Shown piece after piece: positions 25,153-32,224 of a DNA stretch of 40,793 nt. Numbering within the stretch: the first letter of the stretch is position 1; each line of letters opens with the position of its first letter. The notes beneath the pieces are model-generated. The model searched no databases. It saw only the letters and a program-made list of their open reading frames with translations, and was not told where the DNA came from. The stretch lies in assembly GCA_003151935.1 (NCBI GenBank), contig PLYZ01000007.1, positions 50,599 through 91,391 on the forward strand, given 5' to 3'. The DNA comes from Candidatus Dormiibacterota bacterium (lineage in GTDB: Bacteria; Chloroflexota; Dormibacteria; Dormibacterales; Dormibacteraceae). A program made the translations under genes and the position numbers.

Positions 25153-25779
25153 GTGGGTCAGCCAAGCCCGAGGGTCGTGCGGCTGGAGTCGGTCACCTCG
25201 ACGCAGGAGGTCGCGCGCCCGCTGCCGATCGGATCGATCGTCGTCGCCGAGCATCAGACGGCGGGCCGGGGGCGCCTCGACCGCCGGTGGGAGGCTCCGC
25301 CTGGAACGTCGCTTCTCGTCTCGTTCGTGCTGCGTCCAAACCCCGTCTTGAGCCTGGCCGCCGGGGTCGCCGCCGCCCACGCATGCGGTGGAGGAGTCCG
25401 CCTCAAGTGGCCCAACGACCTGCTGGTGGACGGTCTCAAGGTGGGCGGGATCCTCGTCGAGGTCACACCCGCGACGGCGATCTGCGGCGTCGGCATCAAC
25501 CTGACATGGGCGCCCCCAGGCGCCGCGAAGCTCGACCAGGACCGAGACCGGCTGCTGGACCGGCTCCGCGAGGAGCTCGACCGTTGGGCCTACGCGGACC
25601 TCCAAGACGTTCTTGCCAGCTGGCGTGAGCTCTCCGACACCCTGGGCAGGCGCGTGCGCGTCGAGCCGGCCGGAAAGGTCGGAAAGTTCATTGAAGGTAT
25701 CGCCCAGGACATAGGACCCCGTGGCGAGCTGATCGTCGACGGCACTCTGGTGAGCTTCGGCAGCGTCACCCACCTATGA
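25153..25779 (+). CDS. birA: Biotin--protein ligase, catalytic form without HTH
   Basis: 208 residues, shorter than most BirA proteins. Joins biotin to the carrier protein of carboxylases. The biotinyl-AMP loop GRGRLDRRW (38-46), EHQTAG, KWPNDLLV (85-92) and KVGGILVE (with the catalytic-loop Lys 96) are intact, followed by a C-terminal SH3-like part. There is no N-terminal HTH, so it is not a repressor. An open frame continues upstream to 25021 but overlaps the divergent gene; the GTG at 25153 is supported by TAGCTT 8 nt upstream. Its end overlaps the sirtuin gene by 14 nt. Confidence 0.9.
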   Translation: MGQPSPRVVRLESVTSTQEVARPLPIGSIVVAEHQTAGRGRLDRRWEAPPGTSLLVSFVLRPNPVLSLAAGVAAAHACGGGVRLKWPNDLLVDGLKVGGILVEVTPATAICGVGINLTWAPPGAAKLDQDRDRLLDRLREELDRWAYADLQDVLASWRELSDTLGRRVRVEPAGKVGKFIEGIAQDIGPRGELIVDGTLVSFGSVTHL

Positions 25780-26533
25780 GGGCGGCGATCTCCGGCAGGA
25801 CCTTGCCTGATTTGCCTTGGACGACCACCGTAGCGAGCTCGTCGAACGGTGTTGGTTCCGCGTTGACGACGATCAGCTGCGCGCCGGACCTCAGCGCGAT
25901 GAGCGGAAGGTCCGCCGCCGGGTAGACGACCAGGGAAGAACCCACGACGAGCATCACGTCCGCCTCGCGTGCGAGGGCGAACGCCTGCTGGATCGCCGGC
26001 TGCGGCAGCGGCTCGCCAAACAGAACGACCGTCGGCTTGAGGAAGATCCCACCGCAGTGCGTGCAGCGCGGCGGCATCTCGACGTCGAGCCTGGCCTGGA
26101 CCTCGCTGCGCGCCTCTCGGTTTCCACAGTCGAGGCACATCACGGTGCGGCCGGATCCATGCAGCTCGATCACATTGCGGCTGCCCGAATCCTGGTGAAG
26201 CCCGTCGGTGTTCTGTGTCGCAACGGCGACCAGGCGCCCGGAGGCCTCGAGCGCGGCGAGCGCGCGGTGGCCTGCGTTCGGGCTGGCCGCCAGCGCGACG
26301 CGGCCGCGCTCTTTCGACACTTTCCAGTACGCGCTGGGATCCGCCATGAAGTATTCGATGGAGGCGACCTTGACCGGGTCGTACTGGGTCCACAGGCCGC
26401 CCTCGCCGCGGAACGTCGGGATGCCGCTCTCCGCCGAGACGCCGGCGCCAGTGAGCGCCAGGCCTCTGCGGGCGTTCCGAATGAGCTCGGCTGCACGCGC
26501 GACCGTCATGACAGCCGTCCGATGAAATGACAT
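25766..26533 (-). CDS. Sirtuin-type NAD-dependent protein deacylase
   Basis: 255 residues. Removes acyl groups from protein lysines using NAD. GAGVSAESGIPTFR at 29-42, QNTD at 107-110, catalytic H125, and zinc ligands C133, C136, C157 and C160. The later GSSLVVYPAADLP and NAEPTPFD are typical. The Y/R pair of desuccinylase-type sirtuins is not evident, so deacetylase is the default. ATG at 26531-26533; an internal ATG eight codons in (MTVARAAEL) would also fit the family. Protein acetylation control of acyl-CoA enzymes is a possible role. Confidence 0.92.
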   Translation of the reverse strand: MSFHRTAVMTVARAAELIRNARRGLALTGAGVSAESGIPTFRGEGGLWTQYDPVKVASIEYFMADPSAYWKVSKERGRVALAASPNAGHRALAALEASGRLVAVATQNTDGLHQDSGSRNVIELHGSGRTVMCLDCGNREARSEVQARLDVEMPPRCTHCGGIFLKPTVVLFGEPLPQPAIQQAFALAREADVMLVVGSSLVVYPAADLPLIALRSGAQLIVVNAEPTPFDELATVVVQGKSGKVLPEIAALIGG

Positions 26534-26548
26534 GACACCAACGGCCGG

Positions 26549-26555
26549 TATCTTA
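26549..26555. promoter_or_regulatory. Shared bidirectional -10 element (TATCTTA)
   Basis: Between the sirtuin and the MFS gene. Plus-strand TATCTT (26549-26554) ends 6 nt before the MFS GTG, with ATGACA 16 nt upstream as a possible -35. Minus-strand TAAGAT (26550-26555) lies 16 nt before the sirtuin ATG. Confidence 0.55.
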
Positions 26556-26560
26556 GGTTC

Positions 26561-27772
26561 GTGCGCGTGGCCGTCCCCGACTCGCGCCGGACGGTTGCGC
26601 TCTACGTGGCCGCCGGTGCTTCATTTGCTGCGCTTTCAGCCCGTGGTCTCACCGTGCCGCTGTACGCGCACGAGCTGGGCGCAAGCAGGTTCGAGGTTGG
26701 CGCGCTGTTCTCGGTCTCGACCCTCGCCGCCGCGCTGCTGTCGCTCCCGTCCGGCATCCTGATCGATCGGTATGGCGCCCGCCTGCTGCTGGGCATCTCA
26801 TTCGCGCTGGCGGCGGGGTCACAGCTCGCAACGGCCGCCACCGCGACTGTCGCACCGCTCTTCCTGTGGCAGGTGATCGGTGGATTGGCCGCCGGGATAC
26901 AGCAAGCCGCGCTGTTCAGCGCTGTGACCGAATCCACCTCCGGCAGCCGCCTTGGACGCGCCATGGGCTGGCTGACCTTTTCGATGCAGATTGGTTTTTT
27001 CCTGGGCCCGTCCGTCGCAGGCATTGCGCTGAGCTGGGTCGACATCAGGACCGATATCGCCGTGACAACGGTCCTTCTTCTGTTCGCGATCCCCGCAGCG
27101 ATCGCAGCCAGCGGGACGCGGCAGCAAGCAGGTCGCGGCCTGTCTTTGCGCGCGCCGCTGCGAGCTCTGTTTGGGCAGCGCTCGTTTGTGCCGGTAACCA
27201 TCGGGCTGATCGCGGCCACCTTGCTTTGGGGAACCGTCGGGGCGTTTCTCCCGGTGTTCGGGAGGGAGGCTTTAGGGCTGCCGAGCGCCCAGGTTGGATA
27301 CCTGCTCGCGCTGCAGGCCGTCGTCAACGGGCTCTCAAGGCTCCCGGGCGGCCGGCTGGTCGACCGCGCCCGCCATCGCTGGCCGATCGTATTCGTCGGA
27401 GTGCTTGGCTTTTCCGCTGCGCTGGTCGTGCTCGGTCACACGACCGGCTTTGTCGCCCCGGCGATCGTGCTCGCCGTCGGCACGCCGTTTACAGCGATCG
27501 CGTTCGTCGCGATGGGCGTCGTTTTCGGCGACCTGTCCGCCGCTTCGACGCGCGGAGTCACGATGGGCATGTACGGCACCATCCTGTTCTTCGGGCTGGC
27601 AGCCGGCCCATTGCTCTTCGGGCCGCTGATCCAGGGCTTCGGCTACGCGGCGGGCTTCACCGCTTGCGCCGCGGTTGCGTCGGCGCTTGCGATGGTGATG
27701 GCCGCCTTGCACGCGGAGCCCCTGCGCGGACGGACCGAGGTGCCTCTACCACCGGCAGCGCCAGGGACTTGA
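26561..27772 (+). CDS. Major facilitator superfamily transporter
   Basis: 403 residues with about twelve hydrophobic segments and a central basic loop near 185-205. The loop motif GILIDRYGARLLLG between helices 2 and 3 is MFS motif A, and its second-half copy is GGRLVDRARHRWPI. It resembles drug/metabolite exporters of the DHA1 type. Substrate unknown. GTG at 26561, 6 nt after a TATCTT box. The last 116 nt overlap the 3' end of the NUDIX gene on the other strand. Confidence 0.9.
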   Translation: MRVAVPDSRRTVALYVAAGASFAALSARGLTVPLYAHELGASRFEVGALFSVSTLAAALLSLPSGILIDRYGARLLLGISFALAAGSQLATAATATVAPLFLWQVIGGLAAGIQQAALFSAVTESTSGSRLGRAMGWLTFSMQIGFFLGPSVAGIALSWVDIRTDIAVTTVLLLFAIPAAIAASGTRQQAGRGLSLRAPLRALFGQRSFVPVTIGLIAATLLWGTVGAFLPVFGREALGLPSAQVGYLLALQAVVNGLSRLPGGRLVDRARHRWPIVFVGVLGFSAALVVLGHTTGFVAPAIVLAVGTPFTAIAFVAMGVVFGDLSAASTRGVTMGMYGTILFFGLAAGPLLFGPLIQGFGYAAGFTACAAVASALAMVMAALHAEPLRGRTEVPLPPAAPGT

Positions 27773-28271
27773 GGTACTCGGCGACCACCGTCCTGTGGCT
27801 CGGAAAGGCCAGGGGCGGAAGGGCGTCGAGCTGGAACACGCCGACCTCGAGCATCTCGGCCCCTGCCGACGGACGGGCGCCGTCGCCCAGCCGGCCGCGG
27901 TAGGCGATGCCCACCATGCTCGATGCGTCGGTCTTGGGGATGTGATAGACGCCGATCAGACCGGTCAGCTCGACCGGCGCGCTGATCTCCTCGAGACACT
28001 CGCGCGCCGCCGCAGCCGCTGGATCCTCGTCGTCGTTGACGAATCCCCCGGGCAGGCACCATAGGCCGTAGCCGGGCTCGATCGCCCTGCGCCCCAACAC
28101 GATGCCGCCATCGACCTCGATGACCACGGCCGTCGAAACCTTCGGGTCGTGCCACAGGACGAAGCTATCGTTCGGACAGGCTTCCACCTCGCGGCCTTCG
28201 ATGACGCGCTGCACCAACGCGGCGCCACAGTTGATGCAGAAATGCCCCACTCCAGTGGACTGTACCGGCAC
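27657..28271 (-). CDS. NUDIX hydrolase with N-terminal zinc-ribbon-like segment
   Basis: 204 residues. A CxxC pair (C12, C15) and C32 form a reduced zinc ribbon. The NUDIX box runs from GGFVNDDE (75-82) to RECLEEIS (90-97), with all acidic metal ligands present; the final Gly is Ser. The C-terminal 35 residues are Pro/Arg-rich and lie in the 116-nt overlap with the MFS gene. Substrate unknown; ADP-ribose, NADH or dinucleotides are possible. GTG at 28269-28271, 7 nt after the GGDEF gene stop, so the two are probably co-transcribed. A second GTG eight codons in could be the start. Confidence 0.88.
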   Translation of the reverse strand: MPVQSTGVGHFCINCGAALVQRVIEGREVEACPNDSFVLWHDPKVSTAVVIEVDGGIVLGRRAIEPGYGLWCLPGGFVNDDEDPAAAAARECLEEISAPVELTGLIGVYHIPKTDASSMVGIAYRGRLGDGARPSAGAEMLEVGVFQLDALPPLAFPSHRTVVAEYLKSLALPVVEAPRSVRAGAPRARRPSPSQAPTQPRRKR

Positions 28272-28278
28272 GACGAGG

Positions 28279-29430
28279 TTACGTTTGGGCGGGGGCTGTG
28301 TGCTGCTGCTGCTTGGCCGGAGCCTTCATATCGGCGACGCGCACCTGGTTGCGGCCGCCCTGCTTGGCGGCATAGAGCGCCTGGTCGGCCCGCTCCATCA
28401 ACGTCGTGAACAGGGCCGGTTCATCGGTGGCGGCGACACCGATGCTGATGGTGAGCTTCAGCCCGCCTGGGAAGGTGGCCGCCGCGACCTTCGCCCGGAT
28501 GCGTTCGGCGAGCGTCCGCGCTCCAGGCTCGGTCGTCTCGTGGAGGATCATTCCGAACTCCTCGCCGCCGTAGCGGGCGCACACATCCGATTCGCGGGCG
28601 CCGCTGACGAGGATCGAAGCCAGCTCCGCCAGGACGGCGTCGCCGTTGAGATGGCCGTATGTGTCGTTGACCTGTTTGAAGTGGTCGAGGTCGATCATCA
28701 AGAACGCAATGGCGTTGTGGTGGCGTCGCGCGCGCTGCATCTCCTGCAGGAAGCGCTGCGCCAACGCGCGCCGGTTCGGCAGCTTGGTCAGCTCGTCGGT
28801 GAGCGCGTTCTCCTCCTGCGCCTGGAAGAGCTGAGCGTGCCGGATCGCGATCGCGGCCTCAGAGGCGACACCGTTGAGGAGGTCGGCCTGATCTTCGGTC
28901 AGCTCCCGCCACGCGTTGAGGTAGAGCTCCATCGCACCCATCAGCTGGCCCGAACGCTGCACCGGCACGACCAGCACGTGCTGCGGATGGCCGCCTCCCT
29001 CGATGCCCGGCGCAGTCCGCTCGTCGAGCTTGACGACGAGGGGACGCATGGCGGCGATCGCGGTGTGCACCGGCTCCTCGTCGAGCTTGCGAACCGCGCC
29101 CCGGGCGCGATGGGTCAGGTTGTACTCGGCCTCCCGGTGCATCTCGGACTTGTCCTGCTGGACGAGGTACATCGACCCGGCGACAGCACCCATGATCCGG
29201 CCCGCGTGCGTGAGCGCGACGTTGAGGACTTCCTCCAGGGCCAGCGAGGAGTTGACGGCGGACGCGATCGCCAGCAGCAGCGCCGCCCGGTCTCGCGCCC
29301 CGCTCTCGTCGTCGAGGGCGGCTTGAAGCTCCCGCGTCGTCCCGCGGAGCCGCATCAGCGACACGGTCAGGAGCAGGAAGGCGAAGACCAGCAGGACTGA
29401 CGTGACGAGCAGAACGGCCGCGAGATCCAA
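28279..29430 (-). CDS. Diguanylate cyclase, TM-GAF-GGDEF
   Basis: 383 residues. One membrane helix at about 4-26, a GAF-type sensor at about 45-195, and a GGDEF domain at about 205-370. The active site is GGEEF at 288-292, with the allosteric RxxD I-site at 279-282, five residues upstream, so both catalysis and product inhibition look intact. It makes c-di-GMP from GTP. The TTG start (29428-29430) is preceded by GGGAGGG at a distance of about 10 nt. It is followed by the NUDIX gene after 7 nt. Confidence 0.94.
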   Translation of the reverse strand: MDLAAVLLVTSVLLVFAFLLLTVSLMRLRGTTRELQAALDDESGARDRAALLLAIASAVNSSLALEEVLNVALTHAGRIMGAVAGSMYLVQQDKSEMHREAEYNLTHRARGAVRKLDEEPVHTAIAAMRPLVVKLDERTAPGIEGGGHPQHVLVVPVQRSGQLMGAMELYLNAWRELTEDQADLLNGVASEAAIAIRHAQLFQAQEENALTDELTKLPNRRALAQRFLQEMQRARRHHNAIAFLMIDLDHFKQVNDTYGHLNGDAVLAELASILVSGARESDVCARYGGEEFGMILHETTEPGARTLAERIRAKVAAATFPGGLKLTISIGVAATDEPALFTTLMERADQALYAAKQGGRNQVRVADMKAPAKQQQHTAPAQT

Positions 29431-29502
29431 AAGACCAAAACCCTCCCGGGCTGAAGTTGTCTTAGGTTAACGCTCGAGCCCGGGAGTTGGTTCGAAGGGC
29501 CG

Positions 29503-29541
29503 GACCCCCTCCTCTGCGCGCAAGCGGCGATAAGGAGGGGA
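29503..29541. repeat. Inverted repeat upstream of the GGDEF gene
   Basis: CCCCTCCT (29506-29513) pairs with AGGAGGGG (29533-29540), flanked by near-matching GGAC/GACC. It sits just before structured-element copy 2, as the 10949-10964 palindrome sits before copy 1. Confidence 0.6.
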
Positions 29542-29550
29542 CCAATAGAT

Positions 29551-29632
29551 TGCCCGCAGGACGTTGGGAGGCGCCTGGAATGTGCACGCAGGGGTTTCGG
29601 CCGGAGTAAATCCGGCCTTCAGCTCCACTTGG
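29551..29632 (+). repeat. Dispersed structured element, copy 2
   Basis: ATTGCC (29549-29554), GGAGGCGCCTGGAA (29567-29580), a 7-bp inverted repeat GGCCGGA-GTAAA-TCCGGCC (29599-29617), then GCTCCACTTGG (29622-29632). It has the same block order and almost the same spacing as 10983-11055. This copy lies between two divergent genes, so the element is not tied to gene ends. Confidence 0.7.
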
Positions 29633-29660
29633 CATTTAGCCTGAGGGGACGCTATCGGGC

Positions 29661-29666
29661 TATACT
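29661..29666 (+). promoter_or_regulatory. Putative -10 box of the MaoC-like gene
   Basis: TATACT, 9 nt before the proposed CTG start at 29676. No good -35 at normal distance. Confidence 0.5.
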
Positions 29667-29675
29667 CGGGCCGAT

Positions 29676-30488
29676 CTGGAGCCGCTCTCTTTCGACGACC
29701 TCCCGCTAGGCGGCGAATGGACCACCCGCCGCCGCACCATTTCCGAATCTGAGATCGCACTGTTCGCCGGGGTCTCGGGGGATTTCTCGCCGCTCTCGAT
29801 CGAAGCCGCCCCTGGCCACGTACGCGTGGCGCCGCCCGCCCTGCTCGTGGCCGTGGCCGTCGGGCTGGGCACGATCGACATGCCGGTGCCATCGGTCGAG
29901 GAGTGGGAATGGCTCAACTGGAGATTTCCGCGCCCCGTGCACGCCGGCGACACGATCTACGCTCGCTGGACCCTGACGCAGAAGCGGCCCCCGATCGGCG
30001 GGGCGCCGACCTCGATCGTCGTGTGGCGCGTCGACGTTCACACCCTGGATGGCGCGCTGTGCGCCGAAGGCGAGGTTGGAGCCAAGGTCAGGCGTCAGGT
30101 TAGATCGAAGGAGAGCGAGCGCCCAGCCCCCGAACCCGCAGCCACCGGTGCCTCCGGTGCTCCCGGCACCTCCACGGCTGCTCCCCGAAGGCGCCGGAGG
30201 CGACGGCCCGCCGGCGCCACAGGGCCGGTGACGGAGCCCGCGCCGGGCCCAGCGCCGCTTCCCACCGCCGCCAAGCCAGAACGAGCGGCGGGCGCGCCCA
30301 GAAGACGGCGCAGGCGGCGGCCGGCCGGCGGCTCAGCAACGCATGGTGGCGAGCAAGCTGACGGGAGTCCGCCCCCTCCGGCGCAACCTGCGCCTGCGCC
30401 TGCCCCGGCCCAGCCAAGCTCAGCTGCGGCCGAGCGCGGCGGCTTGAGCGGCGTCATACGGCGCCTGCGGCAGCCGAGAAAGGCTTAG
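29676..30488 (+). CDS. MaoC-like hot-dog protein with Arg/Pro-rich tail, CTG start
   Basis: 270 residues if started at CTG 29676. A MaoC-type hot-dog domain (about 1-140) begins EPLSFDDLPLGGEWTTRRR, then ISESEIALFAGVSGDFSPLS. The hydratase dyad Asp is D36, but the usual His five residues on is Ser (S41), so hydratase activity is doubtful. Residues about 145-270 are disordered, with two identical basic blocks of seven Arg plus PAG at 171-180 and 209-218. A stop codon at 29637 and the lack of any ATG/GTG/TTG before 29826 leave CTG 29676 as the only NTG codon giving a complete domain. The function may be acyl or RNA/DNA binding; unknown. Confidence 0.76.
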   Translation: MEPLSFDDLPLGGEWTTRRRTISESEIALFAGVSGDFSPLSIEAAPGHVRVAPPALLVAVAVGLGTIDMPVPSVEEWEWLNWRFPRPVHAGDTIYARWTLTQKRPPIGGAPTSIVVWRVDVHTLDGALCAEGEVGAKVRRQVRSKESERPAPEPAATGASGAPGTSTAAPRRRRRRRPAGATGPVTEPAPGPAPLPTAAKPERAAGAPRRRRRRRPAGGSATHGGEQADGSPPPPAQPAPAPAPAQPSSAAAERGGLSGVIRRLRQPRKA

Positions 30489-30499
30489 AGGCGCCTCTA
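30486..30499. other. 14-bp perfect palindrome holding both convergent stop codons
   Basis: TAGAGGCGCCTCTA. Its first three bases are the MaoC-like gene stop and its last three, on the minus strand, are the ispH stop. It might serve as a weak two-way 3' hairpin; there is no T-run. Confidence 0.6.
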
Positions 30500-31366
30500 G
30501 GCTGGGATCTCCAGGGCCTCCAGGTACTCGATCACCCGCCGGGTGAGCTGGGTCGGAGTCGAGGCGCCGCTGGTCACGCCGACCCTTTTCATGCCCACGA
30601 ACCAGCTGAGATCCAGGTCTTCGAACTTGTCGACCAGGTAGGCGGGCTTCCGGCCAAGCTTCTTGACCACCTCGACGAGGCGCAGCGAGTTCGACGAGCG
30701 CGGGCTGCCGACCACGATCACGAGGTCCACGTGCTGCGCCGCCTCTACCGCGGCCTCCTGGCGCTCCTGTGTGGCCCTGCAGATCTCGTTGTGCACCTCG
30801 GCTTGCGGATAACGCGCCTTGACGCGGCCGATCAGGTCCTCGGTGTCCCATACGGAAAGCGTGGTCTGGCACGTGACGGCGATCCGGTCCCTTTGGAGGT
30901 CAAGCGCGTCGATGTCCTCTGGATCCTGTACGAGATGAACCTTGCCGGGCGCCTCGCCCATAACACCTTCGGGCTCCGGGTGTCCTTTGCGCCCGATGTA
31001 GACGACGTCATAACCCTTGTTGGCGAGATCGGCGACCAGCTCATGGGTACGCACCACGTCCGAGCACGTGGCGTCGACGGGCTTCAGGCCGAGCTCAACC
31101 GCGCGCTGCTTGACCTGCGGTGAGACGCCGTGAGCGGTGAAGATGACCGTGCCCTCCTTGATCTGGCTCAACCCGGCGAACCGGTCCGGCTGATCCACGA
31201 GGGCGATGCCCTGGGCCTGGAGGTCGTCGGTCGCGTGGGTGTTGTGTACGAGCATGCCGAGCATGTGCACGGGCCCGTCGGTCTCCTCGCGCACCCGCTT
31301 GGCGATCCGGAACGCGTCCACCACGCCGTGGCAATACCCGCGCGGCGTGATCTTGAGGACTTCCAT
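30497..31366 (-). CDS. ispH: 4-hydroxy-3-methylbut-2-enyl diphosphate reductase
   Basis: 289 residues. Last step of the MEP isoprenoid pathway, yielding IPP and DMAPP with a [4Fe-4S] cluster. Cluster cysteines are C12 (GYCHGV), C101 (DATCSDV) and C196 (NEICRATQ). Substrate-binding H41, H79 (TAHGVSP), H129 and E131 (GHPEPE) and the Thr of TTLS are present. The residues after the second Cys (SDVVRTH) differ from the common PLVTKVH form. ATG at 31364-31366. The next gene upstream, LmbE-like, ends 54 nt away. Confidence 0.95.
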   Translation of the reverse strand: MEVLKITPRGYCHGVVDAFRIAKRVREETDGPVHMLGMLVHNTHATDDLQAQGIALVDQPDRFAGLSQIKEGTVIFTAHGVSPQVKQRAVELGLKPVDATCSDVVRTHELVADLANKGYDVVYIGRKGHPEPEGVMGEAPGKVHLVQDPEDIDALDLQRDRIAVTCQTTLSVWDTEDLIGRVKARYPQAEVHNEICRATQERQEAAVEAAQHVDLVIVVGSPRSSNSLRLVEVVKKLGRKPAYLVDKFEDLDLSWFVGMKRVGVTSGASTPTQLTRRVIEYLEALEIPA

Positions 31367-31420
31367 GGTCTTTTTTGAGTCTACGCGGCGAGCCGAGGGC
31401 GCTACCCCAGGTGACCGGTT

Positions 31421-32224
31421 CTAGCTGATGCCGGCGAACAGATCGTCTTCGGGTAACGAAGAACCCGGCTTTCCACGAGCCAGCTGGAAGTATTCGGTGC
31501 CGAACGCGAGCTCGTAGATCTGGCTCGCCATGGTCGCGAACCACGAGTTGGGGTCGTTCTGGCTCACGTGTGCGCCGAAAGCCTTGCGCTTCTGGTCGAC
31601 GTAGTCGTGGACGTCGACGCGGGTCGTCACCAGCTCATCGGGCGTACCGGCGATGCGCATATTCGTGTTCTGGCGCTGAGCCTCTTCCGGCATCTGCGCC
31701 ATAAACGCTTCCATCATCGATCGCGGAATCGCGGTGTAGTAGACCTTTTTGGGCGACCAGCCTTCGCGCTGGAGCAAATCCAGCGCCGCGTTCGTGACGT
31801 GGTGCGCCTTGACGTGGTCCGGGTGTCCGTACACGCCGTCTTCGGCATACGTCACGACCACGTCCGGCCTCTCGTCGCGCATGAGGACCGCTAGCTTGGC
31901 GGCCGCTTCGTCAAGCCGCGCCTGGTGGAACGAGCGCGGGTCCTTGTTGTCAGCCGTGTCGACCATCCCTGAGTCGCGGTAGCCCAGAAACTCGATCCGG
32001 TCGACCCCGAGCGTCTCGCCCGCTGCCTTCAACTCTTCGGTCCGGATCTCGCCGAGCCGCGGACGCGATGACTCCTCGTCCATGTTGTGGATCTCGCCGA
32101 CCTCCCCCCGCGTCGCGGTGGCAAGGACCACGCGATGGCCATGGGCTTTCGCCTTCATCATCACGCCGCCGGTCGAGATGGACTCGTCGTCGGGATGCGC
32201 ATGGACCAGGAGGAGGGTTCCCAT
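31421..32224 (-). CDS. LmbE/PIG-L family zinc deacetylase (Mca/MshB-like)
   Basis: 267 residues. Zinc-dependent deacetylase or amidase acting on N-acylated glucosamine groups. AHPDDE (9-14) with zinc ligands H10 and D13, and the third ligand H137 in GHPDH, are intact. The C-terminal part (RVDVHDYVDQKRKAFGAHVSQND) resembles mycothiol S-conjugate amidase more than plain PIG-L proteins; the rest of mycothiol synthesis is not in the window, so this is tentative. ATG at 32222-32224 shares its A with the stop of the HAD gene (TGATG). An open frame to 32353 is an upstream extension over the HAD gene. Confidence 0.9.
   Translation of the reverse strand: MGTLLLVHAHPDDESISTGGVMMKAKAHGHRVVLATATRGEVGEIHNMDEESSRPRLGEIRTEELKAAGETLGVDRIEFLGYRDSGMVDTADNKDPRSFHQARLDEAAAKLAVLMRDERPDVVVTYAEDGVYGHPDHVKAHHVTNAALDLLQREGWSPKKVYYTAIPRSMMEAFMAQMPEEAQRQNTNMRIAGTPDELVTTRVDVHDYVDQKRKAFGAHVSQNDPNSWFATMASQIYELAFGTEYFQLARGKPGSSLPEDDLFAGIS

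Noticed and set aside
30171-30350. DNA tandem repeat under the Arg blocks of the MaoC-like gene
   Set aside because: The two R7-PAG blocks are coded by different codon strings, so the repeat is at protein level and not a recent DNA duplication.
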